From the NCBI GenBank assembly GCA_965178125.1, contig OZ237735.1:620001-684000 (forward strand): a DNA stretch of 64,000 nt, in the 5' to 3' direction. Positions 50,264 through 62,663 of the stretch are shown one piece after another. Within the stretch, counting starts at the first letter, position 1; every line of letters starts with the position of its first letter. Under the pieces are notes generated by a model, which was given only the letters and a program-made list of their open reading frames with translations, was not told the origin of the DNA and ran no database searches. This DNA comes from Bilabrum cf. latius (lineage: Eukaryota; Bigyra: Bicosoecida; Bigyra; Bicosoecida). The position numbers and the translations under genes were made by a program.

Positions 50264-53200
50264 TCATTGGAAACCCTCCGGCGGTGTGGCAATCTCCTCT
50301 TCCTCGCCGCTCTCGTCAGGACGGTAGAACCGGATGGCTGCCTCGCCGCCTGCCTTCATGTGTCCGGCTGCCCCCCGGAGTGCCAGCAGCACGTCGTTGA
50401 AAGAAGCCTCTGTCAGGTCGGCCGCCTTATCAAGAAGCGAGGAGGGCACATCTCCCTGCTCCACGCTGGCCACCGACACCACAACATCCCCCGTGCGCAC
50501 TGACCCAAAGGCCGGGGATGACTCCGACACGTTCACCACCATGGCACCCTTCGCGCTGTCGTGCCCCGCACCCTCGTCTCCGAACAGGCTCTCCACCCGC
50601 AGGCCCATTTTCCGGCCGCGCATTCGTACCACTAGCAGCTGCACGTCCTCCTCCCCACCCCCATCCGCATCCCACGCGGCGGTACCGTCATCAGCCTCGC
50701 CAGCATGCCTCTCTCCTTGGCCAGCGGCGTCTTGCACTTCGTCAAGCAGCGCGAGCACATCCTGCTCCTGAGGAGGATCCTAGTCGCCAGCACCGCTGTC
50801 AGGATATGGCTGCGGATGCGGGAGTGAATTCATTCCACCATTTGAATCGTCGGCATCGTTGCTCTTCCGCTCCGGTTCTCCCCTCGATGCGCCTGCATCC
50901 TTGCTCTCCTGCCCCGAACCTAGCTAGCGTCCTCCAAACTCACCCACTCCGGCCTCGTCCTCCCCCTCTCCTTCCCCTTCTCCGGCCTCGTCCTCCCCCT
51001 CTCCTTCCCCTTCTCCGGCCTCGTCGTCGTCGCTCTCTGGTGCCTCTTCGCCCTCCCCCTGCCGGTGCTGCTCGAATGCCTGTGATTCTATCTCTTCAAT
51101 CGTTGGGATATCGAATCGCCGACCGGCATGACGCCTTCCAGGACCAGGGTTACCTGTGGTCGGCCCTGCTGCCTTATCAACACTGTCGGATGGCTCGTGA
51201 CCCGACGCTGTGGTTGAAGGCGGGCCGTCTCCTCCCGCTGCAGGCGAAGAGGCCATCATCCGCGGGCTCCCTGCCGGCGAATCGCTCGGCGTGAGGGTGT
51301 CGCCGTGCACAAGCTGGAAGCTCTGGAGGGACCTCGAGTGCTGCGAGTGCCCATCGCTGGTTGACCTGCCGCCCTCCGTGCCATCGTCCTCGAGGCTTGC
51401 CTCGGTGACGGTCTCCATCTGTTCAACGTAGTCTGGGGGCGCGGGGGGCGTGGCTGATCCGTCCGCCCTGCTGGCGATGATGCCTTCTTCCCGATCCACG
51501 ATCGCATTGACCGCATTCCCCTCCAAGCTATCAAGCTGCGCATCGCCGTCATCGTGGTTGAGGTCATCGCTCGGCTCGAATGGCGCCTTGGCTGTCGCAC
51601 CGCCGTGCGGCTCCATTCGCGACTCCTGCTCATATCGGTCTGCAATGCGTTGAGAATCTTCATTTTGAACAGCATCGTCCATATCCAGGAATGGCGTGGC
51701 CGCCAGCTTGCTATTGGTGGCAGCTGCGGCCTCCTGCTGTTCGCATGCAGGTGCTACGTAGCCGTCGTCAAGGTCCAGCATTTCAGCCTCGGCTTCGAAG
51801 TCAGTCGCTGGTGCTGGTGCTGGTGCTGGTGCTGGTGCTGGTGCTGGTGCCGGTGCTGGTGCTGGTGCCGGTGCTGGCGATGATAGTGCGGCATCACGCG
51901 ACATGGACTAGCTACGCTGGGGGCTGCCTTGATTACCACCTAGCTAGCTACCGCCTGGTGCTCGAACAACAGCACCCTGAGCAGAGAATGGCAGGTGCTT
52001 GGGGGCACTCTGCGGCATCATGCTAGTAGAAGACGGGGCATTTGGCTCCTTTGTACGGCGCTGCGTGGCTAGGACTGCTTGCGGCGATGCCATGGCTGCA
52101 GATCGTTTCGGTTCAGTTTGCTTGATGGGGCTCGTGCTGCTTGTCGATCCAGAGGCACCGTGAACACTGCCAGCGTACCTTGCTAGGCGTGGACTGCGCC
52201 TGTTGCTCCTCTAGGTAGCACCCTGCACCGGTGGAGGCGGGCTGGCCAGACACGGGGGTGCAACCCCAGCGGTTGCTGCAGGCAAGAGTCCCGTCCCGCT
52301 CGAAGACAGTGGATCGGCCGTTGCTGTTGCTGCAACCCCACCGCTTGTGCTGTCACGCGTGGATGACAAAGTCGCTGCAGCAGATGCACCATGTGGTGCT
52401 GACGATCCCTTGCCGTAGTCAGGGCTCGAGACAGCGGTACGACGGTCCGGGTCCGCTAGCACACGTGCCATACTCTTCCCTTCTCGCAACGAGTGTGTGC
52501 TATGCGGTTTTCGGGGCCTAGCACATGACCGCGCTGGTCTCCGTGACGCAGCAGCCATGCCGGTAGTAGCATCATCAAGTTTGAGTCGGGTATGCACTCC
52601 GATCGGTGTGCGCGCACTGCCATCACGTGGACCGCTCCGTGCCGGTGAGAAGCCAGAGCGAGCGAGCATTCCGTCTGTTGATACCACGCTATGGTTCTGT
52701 TCCCGTTCCTGGTGCTGCATATCCGCATGGCGCGGTTTACCTGAATCGTCCGCCTCCTCGCGACCGGAATGCCGCCCCATGCCTGTGATCTGGCCATCGT
52801 CCAAACTGCCGGATCTTGAGCGCTGCGGGCTGCCCTCCCTACTGGCAGGGTCCTCGATCCATCCCCTCCTGCGCCTGAATCTCCTAGCCACCTCGATCTG
52901 GAGGGGGCTGCCCTCCGTGATGGACCCAGCAGCTTCTCGAAACATTCGGAGTATCGATGAGTAGTGCCAGTCGCGGACGGAGGCCCCATACACTTTGACC
53001 ACCACGTCCCCAGAGCGGAACGGCAAGCGTTCCGAGTACATCTCGTCGACCTCAGCCACGACCGCACCGAGCCTAGGCTGCTCCCCTTTCCTGGTGCCTG
53101 GCACAAGCCGAACGGCCAGCGGGCCTTCGGACACCGTCGCCGCGACAGTCTCGAACGTGCCTTTGCCAGACCGGTACAGAACGCCAACCTCTGAATACGC

Positions 53201-56200
53201 CGAGTCCTGTGCTGATAGACCAGAAGGTAGTGGTGCCACTGACTGCTCAGGCTATGGAGGGGGGCTAAGCTGGCGCGCCTCGACAGGCCTAGGCACCAGC
53301 CTAGATTCGCGTTGTATCCTGCCACTGTCATGGGAGAATATCCCCCCTTTTTGCCCTGGACTGCCGTTGCTACTGCGGCGACTGTGGTCCCTTGTGCTCG
53401 GAGATATAGACCTGCTTGTTCTGTTGCTGACGGCGCGTTCTACCAGCTGTTCGGCAGCGATGTGCGCCTGCTCCTTGTGGCTGGCGGCCGTGGGGGGCAG
53501 CAGCTCCCGCGGCTGGCCCTCGCCTACTTCATGTTCATCTGCGCTGCTACTTCCATCGTCGTGCCGCTCAGCCAGGCTATCGCCAGCCACACTCAGCGCA
53601 ACCGGCGGGGTTGGGCTGCGGCGCTGCTGCTCGTCCTCCATCTCCACCTCTGAGCTGTTGCCCGCTTCGTCGTTGCTTGAACGGTGCTCGGCTCGAGGCG
53701 AGTACCCATTGGAGGGTGGCAGAGGTGGCGACTAAGGAGCGGACGGAGGCGCCGACGTTAGAGGGGTCGTAGCCTAGCTGTCGAACCGCGCGCCCGTGCC
53801 ACTGTCCCGGCCAGGCCACTGCTGCTCCATCTGCCTGTCCTGCGGCAAGTCTAGGAAGGTCTCCAGGCCAATGGCCCGGTCTAGGCGACCAACGCCCCTC
53901 GATGGCGATCCCTGCGAAAGACCCAGCCCAGCCTGCCGCCTGCTGGCCTCCAGCTCTGCCTACACGCCCGACCGCTGCTACTGGGGAAGCTACCATCCAC
54001 GCGGCCTCCGACCGCCCGTCCACTCCAAGGCGCTCGGCTACTATTTGGTGGCAGCGAGCCCGAGTGCCTCTTCCAAGGCATCGAGGTCATCGATACCGTC
54101 CACGGAGGCCACTACGGGCGGGCGAGACATCATCGTTCCTTTGGGAGAGTGCGGTCGCGAGGGCAGGCGAGAGGGCCCGTCGGAGTCGTCGTCCCGAGCG
54201 GGAGAAGGCAGCCTGGACCACCTCTGGTCGGGGCTAGTCGGTGCACCGTATGATTCCTGGACATCTGAAAACTCACGGGCTTGCCCGTCGGCCCGCCTCA
54301 CTGTGGCCTGGGCCTTGGCAATGGCAGCAGCGAGCCCCCAGAGCCTGTTCCTCACAGCCGCCTCGTGCTCGTCCTGCAGCAGCCCCTCCATGCCCACCCT
54401 TACCTGCTCGATCTTGGCTGCCTGCTCGAGCCACAGCGTGCGCATGGCCTGGAGAGCAGCTGCTTGGGCGCTGCTGCGTCTATTCCTGTCCGACTGCTGC
54501 TTCAGCACGGTAGAGGCACCCGTGGCGCTGGCTGCGGCCTCGTCCAGCTCGTGGGCCTGCTGCAGCAAGCCGTTCAGGCGGGCGATCAGCTGCTCCCCCG
54601 CGCGCGCAGTTTCGGGCTGCTGCGTGCTGAGCGGCGCCAGGCCCTGCGACAGCGCCTCGGCTGCGGCTTCCATCCCACGGAGCTCGCGCTGGGGATCAGG
54701 CTTGGATGCCGGCTAGTTCGCCTGCGACGGGCTGTGACGCTGGCGATCGGCAGGCTCTGATCGCCTGTCTGGTGATCGCAACACGACAGGGTTGTGGCCG
54801 TCAGCAGATGGCCCAGAGCTCCCGTTTGCATACCGATCTCCGTACGGTGCTACTGCCTCGCTCGCTGCCTCGACAGCACTCCGAGCCAACTCTCGAATGC
54901 GAGCGAGGTCCACTGCCCTGGTCCCGTCCGACACGGAAGAGGCGCCACTGTGCGGCCTGCTGCTTACCACATCAAGATCACGATCGCGATCATTTGCAGC
55001 GACGCGACCGTCTGGGCCAACGAGAGATACCGATGCGTGCCTGCCGTCCAGGTCCCCAGCAGACATGGGGCCCTTGCTGTTGCTCTAAGCCGGCGGAGAC
55101 CGCAGCTTCCAGGAGTCTCCCTGCTTGACGGTGATGCCGTGTGCCGCTGCGGCCGCTTGCTCCCTCACTGCGCGATCTCCGTCGAACGCGCGATCTGCCT
55201 CCGTGGCGATCTTCTGTTCGACCCTGCTGCGCGGCGGCAGCAGGTCAGTCCCGTCGTCAGCGTCGTGCTAGGTGCCGTCACGAGGCTCGGTCAACGACCC
55301 CGGGGCCATGCCAAATCCTTGCTGCTCCTTGCCTGGCGTGCTGTTGGGCGACGGGTCCATGGCCGGGTCCTGCAAGGCGGATCGCAGGTCTGTCGCCGCT
55401 CGCTCGGCCTCAAACTACGCACCGGCAGCACCCAGGCGGATGGCCTGCTGCGACAGCTGGGACTGGTCGCGCGGCTACAGCCCGCTTGCTGCTCGAGTAG
55501 GTGACTCTGGCGCGGCCACTTGCTTCAAATGCTCCATGCGCTTGCGCTGCTCCGCCACAGCAGGCTGCAGCAGGCTGGTAGCATCGGCTCTCGAGCCGCG
55601 CATGCCCGCCGCCCCGGGACTGGCCGCCCCGAACCCGACCCTGCGTCGCACGTAGGGCGGGTAATCCCCCTTCGATGCCTCTAGGATCCGTTCAGGGCTC
55701 ACCTGCACGGGCTTTCGCAGCTTGTGCACCCCATCCACCCCGTGCAGCCTGCCCCGCGCCTTGGCAACGACAGATGCCGATAGCTCGTCCCTCGCATCCT
55801 GCTCACCGTGCCTTCTTGCCCGTGCATCCGCTCTGCTTTGCGCCTTCTTGGCCTTGCGAAGCTCCTCCTCGTGCAGCTCACGCCGGCGCCTAGCCGCTTC
55901 CAGCGCGTCCTCCACGCTGTCTCGCAGTACAGATGCGGGGACCTGCCTGCTCTTTCCCATCGCGTGCCTGCCTCGACCCTTGCCTCTAGATCCCGCCCTG
56001 CTTCGCCTGCCCTTGGCCGCTCCATGCTCCTCGTCGTCCGGGCTCACAGTCAGCTGGGGCCGGACACCGACTCGACTGGCGCGGGCCCCAAAGCGCAGCG
56101 TTGCCCTCGTCTCAGCATGGTTACTAGTGGCTGGGCTCACAGTCACGATGATCGAAGCCACGGCGTTCCCGTCGAGGATGGGCCGCAGCAGCCTCGTAAG

Positions 56201-58015
56201 CACCGACTCTCGCCACGGGATGTGCACATTAGGAGGCCGGGGAGCGCGACGAGGCCTGCCCTTGCGGACCGCAGCCGTTCGCCTCTGCTACTCCCTCTCT
56301 CCCTCAATCTTGGCAAGGGCGTGGATGCACTTGCCAAGCACCGTGATTGAGTCGTTGATCGCGATCCTCTCCTTCTCGCTGCCTAGCCTAACCTGATTGT
56401 AGCCCCCTGCATCGGGGTCTAGCGAGCTGTTTCCAATCGACCTTCTCGGCGCACCCCCGTGCCCCTGCCGGCCGGAAGATCTCCTAGACTGCGGGCCCGA
56501 CCTGCCAAGGGACCGACTCCTAGCACCCGAGGAGGAGTTAGAGCTCAACCTTCCCGAGCCAAGGGCGAATGGCAACGCCTGTTTTGCGCTCTCACTGCCG
56601 GCCAGATCCACGAGATAGAGCCTAGATACCACGGACACCTTTGCCGCGGGATTTCTCTGCCGCAGCGTGAGCACGTACACGCAGTGGCTCCTAGACGAAA
56701 AGTCGTTGTGGTGAGTCGTGCCGACCGCGCGTCGGACCGAGGCAAGCCTCATCAGCTGCACGCCGTCCGCCGAGTCCGCCAGCTGCACCTCGATGGCCCC
56801 CCCTACAACCGTGGCGCCATCCGCCGCTCTAGAGACCGACAGGCTGGGCCCTCGCCGGGGCGGCGACACAGCTCCGTGCCGGAGTGCATCCGGGATGCTT
56901 GATGTTCGCTTCCTCGTCGGTGACCTTCCTCTATCATGGAGGACACCGCTGCTGCTGCTGCCGCCACCCACTCCCACGCTAGAATCTGCCAATGAATCTC
57001 CGTCCATTCCCGTCACGATCGAGTCCCCGTCATCCAATGAGCCACCGGCCCTGCCCCTACCTCTGCCGCCCCTGCCCTTGCCCCGACCACCGGCACCATC
57101 ATCCCTCGAGCTCCCGGCCCGGCCCCGCCCCGAGGCACCCCACCCGTTCTCGCCGTCCTCCAGACTGCCACCTTCGATGGTGCTTGCTACTTCATCGGGC
57201 AGCTCGGGCAGCCCTGCCAGCACGTCAAACACCTCGTCCTCATACACCTCCACGACCTGCATCGTCACAGTGCGCTCCAGCAGAGCCACGCCCTCCTCCC
57301 TCAGCTTCTCGATCACTTCTGGAGTCAACTCCGCTGATTCGGGCGGCCCCAAATCTACACGCGCGGAAACTGAAGCATCTGTGCCATCCTATCCGTTCGA
57401 CTGGCCTTCCAGCAGGCCCATCGAGCTCGCCTCCTTCAGCAGGCCTGTCCGCTCTTCGTCATCGGCCTCGAAAATCCCCTGAAAGATGCCCTCCAGCACC
57501 CGAGGGGCTAAGCCACGCAGTTCATCGTCATCTACAGTTGGGCCCTCCATCGTGAAAGTCTGCGAACTTTATGGATTTGAGGGGGCGACCAGAATGCATG
57601 ACTGAACACCAGGCTGCAGCGAACAGCCGAATGTCCTTGGTTGAACTAGTTCGGGCCTCGTAAATTCGTTGTAACATAAAACACAGTGCACAGCCACACA
57701 GTTAGTGGCACTTACCTTGCCTGTCCCAGTCTATCCGAAAGCCAGGACGCCGGCATTGAATCCATCCAGTAATGCAGACACCACTGGCTCTCCAACTCTG
57801 CGGAACACATCTATCTGTCGACTTGCTTTGTCCAAAACGTGATCATACCGAAATCTTTGCGATCCCCCCTGCGTAACTTTATTCCTATGTTCGACCCAAC
57901 CTTCGTCGGTTGAGTAGCGGATCAGCGATGGACCATCCGCCTCTGCCTTTTCATCCCTGGATAGAGGCCGGATTCTACACAGCACCTACAGATGAGTAGG
58001 CACCGCGGCATCCAT
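50264..58015 (-). CDS. Very large kinesin with N-terminal motor and two PDZ-like domains (TAG read as Gln)
   Basis: Exons 58015-57716 and 57559-50264; one 156-base GT-AG intron. 2,531 residues, stop TGA. The motor starts VLCRIRPLSRDE. The P-loop is AFG-TAG-TGTGK, intron, then TFTMEG: TAG encodes the invariant Gln of GQTGTGKT. Switch I is HNDFSSRSH, switch II LYLVDLAGSES, then NDSITVLGKCIHAL and VHIPWRESVLTRLL. The motor has a Gly/Arg/Ser-rich insert. After it come short coiled coils (RRRRELHEEELRKAKKAQ), a PDZ-like domain (LAVRLVPG...LPFRSGDVVVKVYG, about 52,950-53,180), a Pro-Ala repeat (about 51,800-51,880) and a second PDZ-like domain (GLRVESLFG...VRTGDVVVSV, about 50,450-50,620). PDZ domains on a kinesin are uncommon and may bind cargo tails. 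Many TAGs occur; every one is in frame. Confidence 0.88.
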
Positions 58016-58380
58016 TAGACCCGCCTGGGCAGCAATTTTAGTTGGTTTCTTCTGGATATCTGTTAAAGGTTGCGTGCAGTTTGGCCGAATTTGGTATTTC
58101 GTTCTCGTTTCAAGCTCACGTTGCGCGCAGCAGTCTGCTTCAGCCGATACGCGACATTGAGTTGCTTTGGGGTATTGAAAGTATTGTTAGCGCGCTGCTG
58201 ACCGATTCCCTCGACTTTGGAAGCAAAATTGCGGCCTCTGGAGCCGCCAACCACCCCGGCTCGAATTGGTGAACAAGCGAAGGGCATCACAACGAGCGAC
58301 AGAGGGATTCCAGGGTAGTTATACCCGAGTTATTGTCAGTTCTGTATTTGAGGGCTGTATTAGGCTGCTTTGCGTGCTGA
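58016..58380. other. Divergent promoter region, kinesin / cyclin
   Basis: 365 bases between divergent starts; no gene seen. Confidence 0.5.
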
Positions 58381-59479
58381 ATGTCGTCTTCTAATGAGGA
58401 GAACTCTAGGCGGGCTGTCGCGTACGTTCGAGTGCTCGGGACAGTCCTCGCAAGGCTGGTCGCTGCGAATGATGCGCAGACCGGGGGAGCTGCACCTGCT
58501 GAAGTGACAAGGTTTCACGCCCTGCGAGCTCCTTCAATCTCTGTCGGCGACTACCTGGACCGGTGAGTGCTAGCTGCTTGTTGGTTTCGCGTTCCTGCGT
58601 ATTGCTGGTGCGAACTGACTTCGATGCATACTATGTCACGGCTTTGTATTCTATGTGATGTGCTTATGTTCCCTTACTGACCTTTCTTGTCGCAGGATTC
58701 GCAAATACTCCCAGTGCAGTGCCGAGTGCTTCATTCTCGCACTGGTGTACATCGATAGGCTCATCTAGCGAAAGGGGATAACGCTTACCTCTCTAAATGT
58801 TCATAGGGTGGTGATTACAAGCGTCATGCTAGCTGCGAAGTTCTTTGACGACCACTACTACAACAATGCATTCTACGGCCGCATCGGCGGAGTTCCCACC
58901 GGCGAGATGAACGCCCTCGAGCTCGAGCTGCTCTTCTCGATCAATTTCTCGCTGCACGTGCCCGGCGCGGTGTTCAATAGGTACTTTACGGAGTTGTAGA
59001 ACCACGTTCCGGCTATGCCTCCGTCGGCTGACATGCCTCACTTGCAAGCCATGATGGCCCAGGCACCCAGGGCACTCGAGGTCGCGGGGGAGATGGAGCA
59101 GGCGGGGGGCGGGCCAGGGGGGAGCGGAGGCCTTCCAGTCAGGGCGGCGGGGGAAGGGCCAGGTCCTGGCGTGGGCATGGGCGCGGGGATGGGCGCCTCC
59201 GGCCGAGCTGGGGCCGCATCACACGGGCCGGCTGGTGGGGCCCCCGGGGGGGCGGGGGCAGGCGCAGGGGGGAAAGGGTCGATTATGGGAGCAGGCACTG
59301 TGCCTGGTAAGGGTGGTAGCGGAGGGGAGGGGCACCCCAAGTGGGGCGGGGGTCCAGGGGTTCCGGGGGGTCCTGGCGGTGGTCCCCCTCATGGCGGCGG
59401 GGGTGGGTGGGGACCTGGCGGGGGCAGTGGTGGTGCTGGAGGTGGTGCTGCTCCCATGGACGGTGAAGGTAGATATTGA
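58381..59479 (+). CDS. PHO80-like (P/U-type) cyclin (TAG read as Gln)
   Basis: Exons 58381-58562 and 58696-59479; intron of 133 bases (GTGAGT...CAG). 321 residues as drawn. The cyclin fold is clear: [87 protein letters not shown]. The TAG after YIDRLI falls at a position that is usually Gln in this family. Such cyclins partner Pho85/CDK5-like kinases in nutrient or cell-cycle control. The C-terminal 140 residues are Gly/Pro/Ala-rich. The TGA at 59477 may instead lie in an intron (59467-59540), in which case this gene continues into the next one. Confidence 0.88.
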
Positions 59480-59542
59480 ACGCAACAGCTGCAGCGCTGT
59501 TTTGATTAATTTTTCCGCTAATTTCATTTTATTCTGCCAGTG

Positions 59543-62137
59543 ATGCGGTACCTTGCCAAACCGGAACTTGCTTGTCCAGCCGAATTCGAATCTCGACAAA
59601 TGCAAGCCGTCACACATGTGCTTGTAGCAACATATGTCATCATGAACGTTGCAGCAAGCAGTAGCAACGATGCCGAACTACTATCTCGCCTTGCTACTGC
59701 CTCGAGAAGCAGGCTTGGAGATCAGCTTGCTGCGATCCCTGATCATACTGTTGCTGCACTACTAGCCGCATTGCCATCACTTGCTGCAGATGTAGCACGC
59801 AGTGCAACGGCAAGCCTTGAATAGGAGTAGCAAGCGCGCGCTCAAGCCGCACGTGCCCACTCCCGCCTGAAAGCTTCGCTTGAGGCCCTGCAGCTGCAGG
59901 CAGAAGCCACTGCTGCGCTAGAGCGTCGCGTGGCAAGAGCAGAAGAGGACTCAATGAGGGCCCAAACCGACTGTTCAATCTATAAAGTGCGTCTTGCTAA
60001 GATTACGGCGACTTTGAAGTCCTATGTCAAATATGCGAGCAACAAGCAGACGTCAGATCAGAGCGAACGGCAACTGGCACCGTTGGAAAGGGCTGCAGGG
60101 CATAGATCTCCGAGGAGAAGACGTATTGAGAAATGTTCGGGGCGTAGTGAATCGCTGAGACCTGAAGACCTGTCCGTGCCCTAGGGTGTGCGCTCGAGGA
60201 TGACGACAAGTCCCACTGAAAACAAGGAGGAAGGTGCAGGCCGTGGGCACACCGGCGGTGCCACCGGCGAGATAAGGACAGATCCAGAGGCGGAACCCGT
60301 AATACATCAAAGCAATGAACCAAGCACCACTGGAGGAGCAACGCACGGAACACCTCTGCAGCTCCGAGTCCTTGCTCGGCCCACTGCCCCTGGCATGGCT
60401 GCTGGCAGCACCAGCAGCCCGCCAGCCAGAGCACCGGTCGCCACCCCATGCCCTCAACCGGATGCTTTGCAGCCGCAAAGCAGCCATGTATCCCTTGCAC
60501 CTACACCTTGTAGGCCCAGACCTAGTGGATCGCATTCAAATGATGCAGACGTAGAGGCCAGAGTGGCTCGCATCCGCGATGCGATTCGGAGTGCCACTCG
60601 CACGCATCAAGCAGCGCCACTGGCATTGGGCCATGTCAGGATGCCCGCTGCTACATGCCGCGGCCCTGCTCCATATGCGGCTGGTGTGTCTTCAACAGAT
60701 GCAGTGCCAGCAATGGCTCGCATGGATGGACCGCCGCAATTGCCAGTCACGCGCACCAAGTAGGACTTGCGTCGGTCTGGCACCGCGCCGGTGCATACCT
60801 CCGGGCAGGCTGAGTCTGCCAGCGGCGAGTCCATTAGTAGCGAGTCCATTCCTACCGAACCAAATAGGAGCTCTGAGAGTAGCACAGCAGAAGGGTGTGG
60901 CGCTGTCCCCGACAGAGACCGGAATCAACAGGCAGTGACAGCGGCAGCGGCAGCCTTGACCTCAGAGGTCAGCTCGGTTGGGAAGTCACCATAGCCGCAG
61001 CAAGCCCACCATGATAGTAGCAGCGAGGTTCAATCAGCGTCCCGCTCGTACGCAGTCAGGCAGCGGCTGCTAGCGAAACTCTAGCTCGGGGACCTGCTGC
61101 CTGCTCGACCTGTACACGCCGGCAGGGGCGCAAGCAGCATGGCAGGCCCAGTCTCCCGATTCCGCGGAGCCGTTGCATCTGGGCGGCAGTTCGCTGCCGA
61201 CCCCAGAGCAGTGTCAATCTATCGGAGCCACTCAGAAAGTACGAGCCAAAAGGCACTCAATAGCGATGGAAACGGGACTGGAATCGATGCTGGAGCAAGA
61301 CCGCTTGGGACGATGCGGGGCAGGCTGCAGCAGCTTGCTGACCAGGTGTTGGACGGGTTCGATCGGGTCAGGGCGGAGCACTCGCTCGAGAGGGCGAGAC
61401 TTGCTCGCTTGGATGCTCGTCGAAAACGATCGCACGCGCCTCTTGCGCACCACGAAGACCTGGCAGAGGTGCGGCACGAGCCGGCCCGCGCCGCGCGACG
61501 AATGCATGGGTCAGCTGGGCGCAGCAGCAGCAGAGTTAGAATAGAAGACTCGGATAGGCCGGACGATGGTGAACGAGAAGGGTCGTGGGGTGGTGGCACT
61601 GATGAGAAGGGTGGCCGAAGGGTGCACTGGGACGACGGATACAACCACTCGCTCGATGCGAGCATGGACGAGGATGAGGATGAGGGTGTTGTTGGGCTGG
61701 GGCAAGACGATCATGACATTGGCGATGAAGAGGAAGAGGAAGAGGAGTACGACTACAACGAAGAGGATGGCAGTGGTGAATTGCAAGGCGACATAGAAGA
61801 TAGGCACCAGGACGAGGACGGGCGTGGGTGGGCAAAAATCGGCGGGGAGCCCGGTGATGCCTCGGGGAGCAGCAGCCGCGGCAGCACCCCCCCCGGCAGC
61901 CTGCGCGCATCGCTCGAGAGCCTGAACTCCGAAGACGCGGCCTGGCTTGAGGCACAGCTAGGTCTCGATGATTCAGAAGCAGGGGCGGCAGGGGCGCCTG
62001 CTGCCCGTTCTTCCAGCTCGGACATGGATCAGGAGACGGGGCGTGGCAGTGGCAGCAGCCGGCCCCCTCCGAGTCGTCCCCGGCTGTAGCCGTCGCGAGG
62101 ACGAAGGGAGGTTCGGCTGAGGGCCCACGGCAACTGA
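59543..62137 (+). CDS. Coiled-coil and acidic protein, possibly the 3' part of the cyclin gene (TAG read as Gln)
   Basis: 865 codons, frame open through TAGs at 59822, 59828, 60182, 60764, 60992, 61082 and 62087; stop TGA. The first ATG stands 3 bases after a pyrimidine-rich stretch ending CTGCCAG, which looks like a splice acceptor in phase with the cyclin's exon 2, so the two may be one gene. It contains helices (ALLAALPSLAADVARSATASL; AALERRVARAEEDSMRAQ), a Ser/Pro-rich middle, a basic helix (RVRAEHSLERARLARLDARR) and a run of Asp/Glu (DIGDEEEEEEEYDYNEED). No family recognised. Confidence 0.55.
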
Positions 62138-62663
62138 AACACTCTTGCTTGGCTGTTGATATTGTTGCTTGCGTTCATGTGAGTCTACTACGGCGGGTAA
62201 GTAACCAGTTGCAGTTCGTGCATTTCGTACTGCAGCGCACTGTGGCACACGCGGGCGGCAAGATCCTGGAGAGTTCAGCACATCGCCTCGCTTGCCCACT
62301 TTGCACCCTCATTTTCCAGGCGAGGAACGCGGTTGGAAGGTGAGCGCAAACAACAAAGAAAATATGAGACCCTGCCGCTCGGCCTGCGTATGGCGACTCT
62401 CCTACGCCCCACCGCTCTGTAATGATCCACCTGCCACTGGTCAGACCTGGTCCGCACCAAGTGCGGCAGGTCAGGACACTCAGGTTCATGAGTGCAGCAA
62501 TACCTAGATTAAGCAGTAGTAGCCAGTACCTGTGGTGCACTTCCAGCCTGACACTGCAACTCTCCAGGCAGACTACGGCTAGTTGGCTAGCCCAGCTCAT
62601 CGGACGAATAGAGTCGCCACACACTGCGTGCAGCCGAGCCAAATTGTGTGCCCACCCTTCGAC
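62138..62663. other. Intergenic region between convergent genes
   Basis: 526 bases between two TGA stops facing each other. A minus-strand frame crosses it, but it lies after the stop of the TMF1-like gene, lacks coding character and is not called. Confidence 0.5.

Noticed and set aside
51789-51890. Microsatellite of alternating CTGGTG units
   Set aside because: It is in frame in the kinesin tail and encodes a Pro-Ala repeat, so it is coding sequence and not an independent repeat element.
62175-62642. Minus-strand frame of 155 codons after the TMF1-like gene
   Set aside because: It follows the TGA stop of that gene, has no domain and crosses an intergenic region. A TGA readthrough is not supported.
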